From: Bacteroidales bacterium
Lineage (GTDB): Bacteria; Bacteroidota; Bacteroidia; Bacteroidales; UBA7960
Length of the DNA: 6,093 bases
Reading direction: 5' to 3'
NCBI GenBank assembly: GCA_003555385.1
Contig: PWHO01000200.1
Span: 1-6,093 of the forward strand
The position numbers and the translations under genes are program-made. This document shows positions 1 to 6,093 of the stretch, in pieces. Under the pieces are notes generated by a model that saw only the letters and a program-made list of their open reading frames with translations, was not told the origin of the DNA and did not search any database. The stretch's first letter is position 1, and each line of letters opens with the position of its first letter.

Positions 1-711
1 AAAAACAGCTACGACGGGGAGAAAAATCCGCCGGATATTCAGCGACTGAAGGGCATGATCCGGGAATTTGAAGAGGAGCTGGTTTGGGCACACTACGGCA
101 TACAGGTCAAAAATGTAAGCCATGCACGCCTGGGATTTTATAAAGGCGATGTCTTTACCGAACAACCGGAGCAGGAAAGGGATGTGCAACCCATACTGGA
201 GATGCTGAGAAGCCTCAACCCCACAGTGCTGAGTCTTGCCTTCGATCCGGAAGGCAGTGGCCCGGACACCCACTACAAAGTGTTGCAGGCAATTGCCGAG
301 GCCGTGCGCCTGTGGAGCAAAGAAAAAGACCTTTCCGGGCTGCGTATTTGGGGTTACAGAAATGTGTGGTACAGGTTTAACCCGGCCGAAGCCAACGTCA
401 TCTACCCCGTTTCACTGGATGCCATGGCCGCCATGAACGCCTCTTTCAGTGCCTGTTACGTAAGCCAGGTAGACGCATCCTTCCCAAGCTATGAGCACAA
501 CGGCAAATTCAGCGAACTGGCCCAGAAAATCTGGGTGGAACAACTCAACGATCTTCAGATATTGCTGGGAAAAAATTACTTTTACCAAAACGAACACCCG
601 AACATCCGGGCAAGTCACGGAATGTTGCTGCTGAAGGAAATGACCGTCGAAGAGTTCCTGTCGAACGCCAGGGCACTGAAGAAATCGATGGAAGGGATGA
701 TTCAGGATTAA
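1..711 (+). CDS. C-terminal PIG-L/LmbE-like domain of a probable NagB-like fusion protein (5'-truncated)
   Basis: The frame is open from base 1 to a TAA at 709-711, giving 236 visible residues. The ATG at 55 is probably internal, because the codons before it read as normal protein (a charged linker, then RLKGMIREFEEELVW). From family knowledge, the segment resembles the C-terminal half of the long Bacteroidota proteins annotated as glucosamine-6-phosphate deaminase, in which a NagB-like N-terminal part is joined to a PIG-L/LmbE deacetylase-like part. Visible landmarks are VKNVSHARLGFYKGDVFTEQ (about 110-170), SLAFDPEGSGPDTHYKVLQA (232-291) and SFPSYEHNGKFSELAQKIW (478-537). The His at 271-273, after the DPEGSGPD segment, sits where LmbE-type enzymes have a late zinc ligand. 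The early HPDD-type metal motif would lie left of the window. The likely role is cytoplasmic amino-sugar or sugar N-deacetylation metabolism, but substrate and activity are inferred. It could also be a stand-alone PIG-L deacetylase. No terminator with a T-run follows the stop. Confidence 0.7.
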   Translation, partial: KNSYDGEKNPPDIQRLKGMIREFEEELVWAHYGIQVKNVSHARLGFYKGDVFTEQPEQERDVQPILEMLRSLNPTVLSLAFDPEGSGPDTHYKVLQAIAEAVRLWSKEKDLSGLRIWGYRNVWYRFNPAEANVIYPVSLDAMAAMNASFSACYVSQVDASFPSYEHNGKFSELAQKIWVEQLNDLQILLGKNYFYQNEHPNIRASHGMLLLKEMTVEEFLSNARALKKSMEGMIQD

Positions 712-712
712 A

Positions 713-829
713 GTTGGTTGTTAGTTGTTGGTTCTCATGGGATGAGTGATGGGGAAGCTGCCAATAGTCTTGAAAACGGGCGAAGCGGTTGTTAGTTGTT
801 GGTTCACACGGGCCATGGAAACTAACAAC
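713..829. repeat. 19-bp direct repeat with inverted copies of its core
   Basis: GGTTGTTAGTTGTTGGTTC occurs exactly at 716-734 and again at 787-805, 71 bp apart, and both copies run into a similar tail (CTCATGGG and CACACGGG). The core GTTGTTAGTT (717-726, 788-797) also occurs inverted as AACTAACAAC at 820-829 and 851-860, so two copies face two inverted copies in a nested layout. A small hairpin with 5-bp arms (CTCAT 734-738, ATGAG 742-746) follows the first copy. GCGAAGC at 780-786 looks like a decayed member of the hairpin set further right. The stretch has no convincing reading frame. What it does is unknown; it may be the edge of a small non-coding repeat element. Confidence 0.8.
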
Positions 830-957
830 TGGAGGCGCGCAGCGCCGACTAACTAACAACTGGAGAGGGCGTCAGCCCTCGACTAACTGGAGGCGCGAAG
901 CGCCGACTAACTGGAGGGGGCGATAGCCCCCGACTAACTAAGGGTGCGCAGCACCCG
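820..957. repeat. Tandem array of five perfect GC-rich mini-hairpins with conserved linkers
   Basis: Five perfect hairpins lie in a row: A 834-846 (GGCGC/GCGCC, loop GCA), B 865-880 (GAGGGC/GCCCTC, loop GTCA), C 892-904 (GGCGC/GCGCC, loop GAA), D 916-931 (GGGGGC/GCCCCC, loop GATA) and E 942-956 (GGGTGC/GCACCC, loop GCA). Each loop is GNA or GNNA closed by GC on the left and GC on the right. Each hairpin is preceded by A and followed by G. Linkers read GACTAACTGGA at 881-891 and 905-915, a longer version with an extra AACAACT-type insert at 847-864, and GACTAACTAA at 932-941; AACTAACAACTGGA precedes hairpin A. Start-to-start spacing is 31, 27, 24 and 26 bp. Hairpin E ends 16 nt before the galE start codon, so any galE transcript starting upstream carries some or all of these in its leader. 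Function is unknown; candidates are a REP-like element, a transcript stabiliser or an attenuator. Confidence 0.85.
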
Positions 958-964
958 TCAAAAC

Positions 965-970
965 AAAGGA
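965..970 (+). promoter_or_regulatory. Possible ribosome binding site for galE
   Basis: AAAGGA lies only 2 nt before the ATG at 973. It is purine-rich and Shine-Dalgarno-like, but the spacing is shorter than the usual 5-9 nt, so its contribution is doubtful. Bacteroidota often start translation without a strong site and rely on an A-rich, unstructured leader; the stretch 960-971 is A-rich and lies just after hairpin E, which fits that mode equally well. Confidence 0.4.
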
Positions 971-972
971 AT

Positions 973-1992
973 ATGGCTGAGAAAATTTTGGTTACCGGCG
1001 GTGCCGGGTACATCGGATCCCACACCAGCGTGGTCCTGCAGGAAGCAGGCTATGAAGTGCTTATCATTGACAACCTTTCCAATGCGAGGGCAGAGGTCAT
1101 TGACCGCATTGCTGAAATCACGGGGAAAAAACCTGATTTTACGCAACTGGATCTGTGTAACAGCGAAGACCTCCACGCTTTTTTCGACAGGCATCCCGAC
1201 ATTGCGGGAGCCATTCATTTTGCCGCACACAAATCGGTCAATGAGTCTTCACGGTTCCCATTGAAGTATTACCACAACAATCTGGCGGGCACCATCAACC
1301 TCCTCCAGGCCATGGAGCGGGCCAATTGTCATAACCTGGTGTTCTCCTCCTCATGTACAGTTTACGGGCAGCCCGATCAGCTGCCGGTCTCAGAAGAGGC
1401 CCCGCTGAAGAAAGCATTCTCCCCGTACGGCAACACAAAAAGGATGTGCGAGGAGATCATTCGTGACCAGGCAGAAGCAAACAGCCTGCAAGCCATCGCC
1501 CTGAGATACTTCAACCCCATCGGCGCCCATGAGTCGGCCCGCATCGGAGAACTACCCCTGGGTGTTCCCAATAACCTGGTTCCTTATCTTACCCAGACTG
1601 CCGCAGGCAAAAGGGAAAGCCTGAAAGTATTCGGCCAGGACTACAGCACCCATGACGGCACCGGGATCAGGGATTATATCCATGTCACAGACCTTGCAGA
1701 AGCCCACCTGAAGGCGATCAAGCGCCTGCTGAAAAAGGAAAACAAAGCGTCTGCCGAAGTTTTCAACCTGGGTACAGGTACCGGTTACAGCGTAATGGAC
1801 ATCATCCGGACATTTGAAAAAGTAACCGGGGTCAGGGTGAAACACGAGATCACTGACCGACGTGCCGGCGACATTGAAAAAGTATGGGCCGATCCCGGTA
1901 AAGCCAACCAGGAACTGGGGTGGAAAGCACGCTTCGGCCTGGATGACATGCTGCGATCTGCCTGGAAATGGGAGCAATCACTCAAAGAATAA
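973..1992 (+). CDS. galE: UDP-glucose 4-epimerase GalE
   Basis: Interconverts UDP-glucose and UDP-galactose in the cytoplasm using tightly bound NAD; part of the Leloir pathway and a source of UDP-galactose for glycans. The 339-residue product matches the usual length (about 338 in E. coli). It is an extended short-chain dehydrogenase/reductase. The Rossmann NAD motif TGGAGYIGSH is at residues 8-17 (Gly9, Gly12, Gly15). HFAAHKSVNES is at 82-92, NNLAGT at 102-107 and the SSSCTVYG strand at 125-132. The catalytic YxxxK is Tyr152/Lys156 in PYGNTK. YFNPIGAHES at 179-188 and RDYIHVTDLAEAH at 233-245 are typical of GalE rather than other epimerases. The ATG at 973 is chosen because the Rossmann fold begins directly after it. 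The gene is intact, and the next gene starts 11 nt after its stop, implying co-transcription. Its leader contains the hairpin array. Confidence 0.97.
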   Translation: MAEKILVTGGAGYIGSHTSVVLQEAGYEVLIIDNLSNARAEVIDRIAEITGKKPDFTQLDLCNSEDLHAFFDRHPDIAGAIHFAAHKSVNESSRFPLKYYHNNLAGTINLLQAMERANCHNLVFSSSCTVYGQPDQLPVSEEAPLKKAFSPYGNTKRMCEEIIRDQAEANSLQAIALRYFNPIGAHESARIGELPLGVPNNLVPYLTQTAAGKRESLKVFGQDYSTHDGTGIRDYIHVTDLAEAHLKAIKRLLKKENKASAEVFNLGTGTGYSVMDIIRTFEKVTGVRVKHEITDRRAGDIEKVWADPGKANQELGWKARFGLDDMLRSAWKWEQSLKE

Positions 1993-2003
1993 ACACTGTC
2001 ATC

Positions 2004-5000
2004 ATGCGAATAATAGCAACCATCATTATCCTGTGGTGCACGCTTCTCGTGCAAGGCGCCCTTAACGAGAATAATAGCAACGGCTCTGATAAACCCGACT
2101 GGGAAAACCCGGCAGTATTTGAAATCAACAAAGAACAAGGGCGGGCCGCTTTTTTCAGTTTTGAAAGCAGAGAGCAAGCCATAGCCAACGACCCATTGCA
2201 GTCTGCACGCCACGTCTGCCTGGACGGCACCTGGAAGTTTCACATCGCTCAGAACCCCGGCCAGCGGCCTGTTGATTTTTTTGAGCCCGGATTCGACACA
2301 ACCGGCTGGGACGACATTCTGGTGCCCGGCAACTGGGAAGCACAGGGTTTTGACATTCCGATTTATGTGAACCACCCCTATGCTTTCGCTGACCCACGGA
2401 ACCTGATCACAGACCTGAATGAGGGGCCGGATCCACCCAGGGTTCCCCGCGATTACAACCCGGTTGGATCTTACAGAAAGGAAATACAACTCCCGGAAAC
2501 CTGGGAAGACCAGGAGGTATTGATCCATTTTGGCTCCGTAAAATCGGCATTTTACCTTTGGGTAAATGGCCACAAAGTAGGATACAGCCAGGGTAGCAAG
2601 CTACCATCTGAGTTCAATATCACAGACTATATCAAAACCGGCGAAAAAAATGTGATCGCCGCGGAAGTGTATCGCTGGAGTGACGGAGCCTATCTTGAGT
2701 GCCAGGACTTTTGGCGCATCAGCGGGATCGAACGCAGTGTATATATTTATGCACAGCCCCGCTTACGGGTTCGTGATTTCGAAGTGGTATCGGTATTGGA
2801 TGACACATACACCGACGGCCGCTTCCGGTTGGAGGTGCTATTGCAGAACCACCAAATGCAGGCGTCGGAATTCCGGCTTGCTTATAGCCTTGAAGATGAA
2901 GACGGCCGGGAAGTGGCTGCCGGCAAATTACAGAATGAAACCATTTACCGGGATGTTTCCCACAGCTTCCCGGAAGCACGGATTCCTGACATAAAACCCT
3001 GGAGCGCGGAAAACCCTTACCTCTACACATTGATTATCAGCCTGGAAGATCACAATGGTGATCACCTGGAGTCTGTCAGCAGGCAGATCGGGTTCAGAAG
3101 CATTGAAATTAAGCGGGGGCAGCTGCTGGTGAACGGCGTGCCGGTATTGCTCAAAGGAGTCAATATACATAGCCACAATCCTGAGCTCGGCCACACCCTC
3201 TCAGAAGAGATCATGATGGAAGACATCCGCCTGCTCAAACAAAATAATTTCAATGCCGTCAGGCTGAGTCATTACCCATTCCCCGAACGGTGGTACGAAT
3301 TATGCGACAAGTACGGCTTATATGTGGTGGACGAAGCCAATATCGAATCCCATGGCATGTATTACGGCCGGGAATCCCTGGGGAAAGACCCGGACTGGAT
3401 GGAAGCCCACCTGGACCGGCTGGTTAGGATGGTCAAAAGAACCCGCAACCACCCCTCGGTAATCACCTGGTCGATGGGTAATGAAGCCGGGAACGGCATC
3501 AACTTTTATGAAGGCTACCACGCCGTGAAGGAAGCGGATGCCACAAAAAGGCCGGTACAATATGAGCGGGTGGAAACCAGTTCCCGCTATGTATTCGGAT
3601 GGGAGTGGAACACCGACATCATTGTACCCCAATATCCTGATCCGGCATTTTTGAACTGGTTTGGAGGATTCAAATCAGAACGACCACTTATCCCGTCAGA
3701 GTATGCCCACTCAATGGGCAACAGCACCGGAAACTTTGCCGAATACTGGGAGGAGATTTACCGCCACCCTCAACTTCAGGGCGGTTTCATCTGGGACTGG
3801 GTCGACCAGGGTTTATATAAAACAGACGAAGAGGGCAACCGGTTTTTCGCATTCGGAGGATATCATGGCGAAGATATGCCGACAGACGGCAATTTCCTGC
3901 TCAATGGCATTGTATTTCCTGACCGTGAACCGCAACCGGCCCTTTGGGAGGTCAAGCAGGTGCAACAACCCATCCATTTCAATTTGCTGCGGGTAAGCAA
4001 TGGTATCGCCAGGCTCCTGGTTGAGAATTATTACGATTTCACCTGTCTGGATGCTTATACGTTTGATGTGTTTGTTCGCGCAGACGGGCAAACTTTGCAC
4101 CATATCACCATCGACACCCTGACTGTGCAACCCCACAGCAGCAAGGTGATTGAGCTGTCTTTGCCGGATGACACCAGAGGGGAAGTAAATACAGAATATT
4201 TTCTGGAACTGGAGGCCCGGAGGAAACAAGCGGCATGGTCCTTCATGGAAGACCATGTGGTGGCAGCCGGACAGTTTCTTCTGCCATGGTATGAAAAAAA
4301 GGAGGTTGAAAGACCAGACGGCCGGGCAATCGCCCTGACAAAGAATCCTCATTCCATCCGCCTGTATAATGATGTTTTTGAGATCACTTTCGACATCAAT
4401 AGCGGAGAGATGACCTCATGGCATTTCCACGGGGAAGAACTCCTTGCCGGAGGCCCTGCCCCGGATTACTGGCGGGCGCCCACCGATAATGACTTCGGGA
4501 ACAGGATGACAGAAAGGAATATTGAATGGAAGAAGGCTACCCGGGAACATAAACTAAGTGATTTTGATGTGCAGCCTGCCGATGACTATTCCAGCGTGCG
4601 TATAGAAACAACGTATGACCTTGACCCGGCCGAGGCCCTTTCCCGCCTGATCTACACAATTTACACAGATGGCAGTGTGGACGTGGAGAAAATACTTCGT
4701 CCGGATAATGAAAACGGCCCTGACATCCCCCGCGTGGGGATGAACCTCCTGTTACTTCCGGCTTTCGATCAGCTCACCTGGTTCGGGCGCGGACCTTTTG
4801 AGAATTACAGCGACCGGAACACCGGGGCCTTTATCGGGCTATATCATAGTAAGGCAGCTGAACAGCTGGTACCCTACATCCGGCCCCAGGAGAACGGAAA
4901 TAAAACAGGGGTCCGCTGGGCAGCACTCACCAATGAATCGGGCAACGGCCTCATGTTTGTATCCCATCACGAAGATGGGCTTGAAATGACGGCCATGCCT

Positions 5001-5282
5001 TACCTCACCTCCAACCTTGATGCCCGGGAGGCATATGATTACGGCCCTGTGCGGCTCGAACAGAAAAACATCGCCTTTGTGGAACAACAGGACATGGTTC
5101 GCTGGAACATTGATTACGGCCAGCGGGGTGTGGCCGGGATAAACAGCTGGGGTGCCATGCCACTGGAAGCCTACAGGTTGCTTCCTGACCAGGAGTATCG
5201 CTACAGCTTCAGTCTGGTACCTTTGCAAAAGACGACTGTGGAGGAGCGCGTCAGGATCAGCAAGCGCTATATGCACCAATAA
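2004..5282 (+). CDS. lacZ: Exported LacZ-family beta-galactosidase (GH2)
   Basis: Retaining glycoside hydrolase that releases galactose from beta-galactosides such as lactose; 1092 residues against about 1024 in E. coli LacZ. The ATG at 2004 is preferred over the in-frame ATG at 1968 because residues 1-18 (MRIIATIIILWCTLLVQG) form a good signal peptide, probably cut near Gly18/Ala19, whereas the earlier start would put 12 polar residues in front and overlap galE. Predicted location is the periplasm. Domains: jelly-roll sugar-binding about 33-240 (WENP at 33; WSDGAYLECQDFWR from 225), Ig-like about 245-355, TIM barrel about 360-655, DUF4981-type about 665-765, small chain about 783-1080 (WRAPTDND; FGRGPFENYSDR). 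Catalytic acid/base is Glu494 (WSMGNEAGNG) and nucleophile Glu566 (PSEYAHSMGNS). Glu448, His450 and Glu494 match the E. coli magnesium ligands, His389 matches His357, and Trp1049 probably matches Trp999. All key residues are present. The true natural substrate could be another beta-galactoside, such as a plant or host glycan. Confidence 0.94.
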   Translation: MRIIATIIILWCTLLVQGALNENNSNGSDKPDWENPAVFEINKEQGRAAFFSFESREQAIANDPLQSARHVCLDGTWKFHIAQNPGQRPVDFFEPGFDTTGWDDILVPGNWEAQGFDIPIYVNHPYAFADPRNLITDLNEGPDPPRVPRDYNPVGSYRKEIQLPETWEDQEVLIHFGSVKSAFYLWVNGHKVGYSQGSKLPSEFNITDYIKTGEKNVIAAEVYRWSDGAYLECQDFWRISGIERSVYIYAQPRLRVRDFEVVSVLDDTYTDGRFRLEVLLQNHQMQASEFRLAYSLEDEDGREVAAGKLQNETIYRDVSHSFPEARIPDIKPWSAENPYLYTLIISLEDHNGDHLESVSRQIGFRSIEIKRGQLLVNGVPVLLKGVNIHSHNPELGHTLSEEIMMEDIRLLKQNNFNAVRLSHYPFPERWYELCDKYGLYVVDEANIESHGMYYGRESLGKDPDWMEAHLDRLVRMVKRTRNHPSVITWSMGNEAGNGINFYEGYHAVKEADATKRPVQYERVETSSRYVFGWEWNTDIIVPQYPDPAFLNWFGGFKSERPLIPSEYAHSMGNSTGNFAEYWEEIYRHPQLQGGFIWDWVDQGLYKTDEEGNRFFAFGGYHGEDMPTDGNFLLNGIVFPDREPQPALWEVKQVQQPIHFNLLRVSNGIARLLVENYYDFTCLDAYTFDVFVRADGQTLHHITIDTLTVQPHSSKVIELSLPDDTRGEVNTEYFLELEARRKQAAWSFMEDHVVAAGQFLLPWYEKKEVERPDGRAIALTKNPHSIRLYNDVFEITFDINSGEMTSWHFHGEELLAGGPAPDYWRAPTDNDFGNRMTERNIEWKKATREHKLSDFDVQPADDYSSVRIETTYDLDPAEALSRLIYTIYTDGSVDVEKILRPDNENGPDIPRVGMNLLLLPAFDQLTWFGRGPFENYSDRNTGAFIGLYHSKAAEQLVPYIRPQENGNKTGVRWAALTNESGNGLMFVSHHEDGLEMTAMPYLTSNLDAREAYDYGPVRLEQKNIAFVEQQDMVRWNIDYGQRGVAGINSWGAMPLEAYRLLPDQEYRYSFSLVPLQKTTVEERVRISKRYMHQ

Positions 5283-5333
5283 ACGCCCTGGAATGCTGGG
5301 AAGAAAAATTTTTCCCCGCATTCCAGGGCGTTT
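5281..5333. terminator. Long hairpin, probable bidirectional terminator between convergent genes
   Basis: The arms 5281-5296 and 5318-5333 pair perfectly over 16 bp (AAACGCCCTGGAATGC with its reverse complement). After one mismatch, GGGAA (5298-5302) pairs with TTCCC (5312-5316), and a G-T and two A-T pairs lead to a three-base loop at 5306-5308. It lies between the lacZ stop and the stop of the minus-strand gene at 5364. Only short T-runs follow on either strand (TTT at 5331-5333 on plus; TTTATT on minus), so the hairpin is strong but the tail is weak. The last two bases of the lacZ stop codon are part of the left arm. Confidence 0.8.
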
Positions 5334-5363
5334 CCCCCATAGCCCTTTAAGGATTGGTTTCCA

Positions 5364-6093
5364 TTAGGGTGCTCCTACCTGCACCTTCTCCAGGGCCATT
5401 CCTGTAACGGTTTCTACCTGAACCATATAAATTCCCGGGGCAAACCGCCCGACGTTCAGTTCGTACACATCGCTGTTTACCTGGCTGTTGGTATAAATCA
5501 CCTGGTTAGCGGTATTCATTACCCGGATTTGCTCGATGGGTGCCGCGGACTCCACAAACATGTGGGTGCCGGCAGGGTTGGGATAAACCTTGACCACGGA
5601 AAGATCGATTGCGGACTCACCCACAACCATATACACATAGCTGTTGTCGCCGGTGGTACCCCCGTCCTGGTCTACCGTTATGTTGAGATGGGAATCGGGC
5701 ATCATCCAGAAAGAGGACCCGGAGCCATCACTTCCTGCCGCGTTCCAGGCATAGGATCCGGGGGGAATGTTCAGCGTCACCGACCAGTTATGGGCAGGAT
5801 CTTCCAGCATCGAAACAAAATCCCAGTTGGTCATGTCTCCGGCCATCTGCACCTGTTTCAGGGTTTCACTGTCATCTACTACAGTAAAAACGACGGCAAA
5901 CGCCCGGGGGCTGTCACTGATGCGGATGTCTTCCAGGCTTCGGGCGGTGAATACGGGGCCGTTTTCCCGGCTGATCCCCAGACCTTTAATCTTCAGATCC
6001 CCTTCAGGGATGGGGGTACCGATATAATCTGATCCCGCGAAAGTGACACAAAAGTTAATCTCCGTCTCGCCGTCAGCCAGGACATAACACTCC
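5364..6093 (-). CDS. Secreted T9SS cargo protein with CBM20/48-like domain (N-terminal part outside window)
   Basis: The minus-strand frame is open from the right edge to a TAA at 5364-5366, giving 242 visible residues, so this is the C-terminal end of a larger protein. A GTG at 5850-5852 falls inside a folded domain and is unlikely to be the start. Two parts are recognisable. At roughly 5640-5900 is a beta-sandwich like the CBM20/CBM48 carbohydrate-binding fold: AVVFTVVDDSETLKQVQMAG, then DMTNWDF, NWSVTLNIPPGSYAWNA and a WMMPDSHLNITVD strand. At 5370-5590 is a type IX secretion sorting domain: VVKVYPNPAGTHMFVE (YPNP at 5574-5585) and, near the end, FAPGIYMVQVET. Cargo of this type crosses the outer membrane by T9SS and is anchored to the surface or released, usually with tail removal. 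The sequence further upstream (ECYVLADGETEINFCVTF and on) is also beta-rich, but I do not recognise it. The catalytic or binding role of the whole protein cannot be known from this part. Confidence 0.8.
   Translation of the reverse strand, partial: ECYVLADGETEINFCVTFAGSDYIGTPIPEGDLKIKGLGISRENGPVFTARSLEDIRISDSPRAFAVVFTVVDDSETLKQVQMAGDMTNWDFVSMLEDPAHNWSVTLNIPPGSYAWNAAGSDGSGSSFWMMPDSHLNITVDQDGGTTGDNSYVYMVVGESAIDLSVVKVYPNPAGTHMFVESAAPIEQIRVMNTANQVIYTNSQVNSDVYELNVGRFAPGIYMVQVETVTGMALEKVQVGAP

Noticed and set aside
834..956. Intrinsic terminator for the upstream PIG-L-like gene
   Set aside because: None of the five hairpins is followed by a T-run on the plus strand; linkers begin GACTAACT. Some effect on transcription remains possible, but a standard terminator is not supported.
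820..957. CRISPR array
   Set aside because: The units are 24-31 bp apart, the hairpins themselves vary in sequence, the linkers are the conserved part, and there are no unique spacers of 30 bp or so, and no cas gene.
712..972. Small gene or known riboswitch in the galE leader
   Set aside because: Frames crossing this stretch, including a minus-strand one at 545-859, are made of the repeats or shadow the upstream gene. I recognise no conserved riboswitch core.
2004..2060. Lipoprotein signal on the LacZ
   Set aside because: The only early Cys is residue 12, preceded by Leu-Trp, which does not fit a lipobox, and the hydrophobic core continues beyond it. A type I signal peptide fits better.
1785..2573. 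262-codon minus-strand open frame
   Set aside because: It lies opposite galE and lacZ, both of which have full family motifs. The translation shows no domain and reads as a complement of coding sequence.
5850..5852. GTG as start of the minus-strand gene
   Set aside because: The same frame stays open to the window edge with protein-like sequence, and the GTG lies inside the CBM-like domain, just before MAGDMTNW. A T9SS cargo also needs an N-terminal signal peptide, which is absent here.
5529..6032. 167-codon plus-strand open frame
   Set aside because: It is antisense to the T9SS cargo gene, whose sorting domain and beta-sandwich motifs are clear. The product has no recognisable feature.
1..6093. 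Undescribed multi-gene system (defence, secondary metabolism or mobile element)
   Set aside because: All coding sequence is accounted for by recognisable carbohydrate-metabolism and secreted-protein families. No transposase, integrase, nuclease, reverse transcriptase or biosynthetic gene is present.

Overview
The window looks like a piece of a Bacteroidota chromosome. The strongest pointer is the convergent gene at the right edge, whose product ends in a type IX secretion (Por/T9SS) sorting domain, a system confined essentially to that phylum. Other pointers are a PIG-L/LmbE-type domain of the kind Bacteroidota fuse to a NagB-like half, a LacZ-type glycoside hydrolase with its own signal peptide, and mostly weak or absent Shine-Dalgarno sequences. 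Family and genus cannot be decided from this sequence.

Layout, left to right. (1) 1-711, plus strand: the 3' part of a gene that enters from the left, giving the C-terminal PIG-L-like part of a probable glucosamine-6-phosphate deaminase-like fusion protein. (2) 712-972: 261 bp without a gene but full of structure. It has a 19-bp direct repeat (716-734 and 787-805), inverted copies of its core, and then five short perfect hairpins in tandem (834-956). The stems differ in sequence, but every loop fits GC-GNA-GC or GC-GNNA-GC and the linkers are conserved (GACTAACTGGA type). (3) 973-1992: galE, a complete UDP-glucose 4-epimerase. (4) 2004-5282: a complete LacZ-family (GH2) beta-galactosidase, 11 nt after galE and almost certainly in the same transcript. 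Its N-terminal signal peptide predicts export to the periplasm. (5) 5281-5333: a long hairpin overlapping the lacZ stop codon, probably a two-way terminator between convergent genes. (6) 5364-6093, minus strand: the 3' end of a gene for a large secreted protein, with a CBM20/CBM48-like beta-sandwich followed by the T9SS sorting tail.

Working together: the exported LacZ would release galactose from beta-galactosides outside the cytoplasm, and GalE would feed galactose (after uptake and the GalK/GalT steps, whose genes are not here) into UDP-glucose metabolism, or supply UDP-galactose for surface glycans. The PIG-L-like gene upstream is on the same strand but separated by the hairpin array, so shared transcription is uncertain. 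The secreted T9SS protein is transcribed toward the operon and its substrate is unknown.

No mobile-element gene, RNA gene or CRISPR array was found, and no defence or other multi-gene novel system is visible. The item most worth a second look is the hairpin array upstream of galE.
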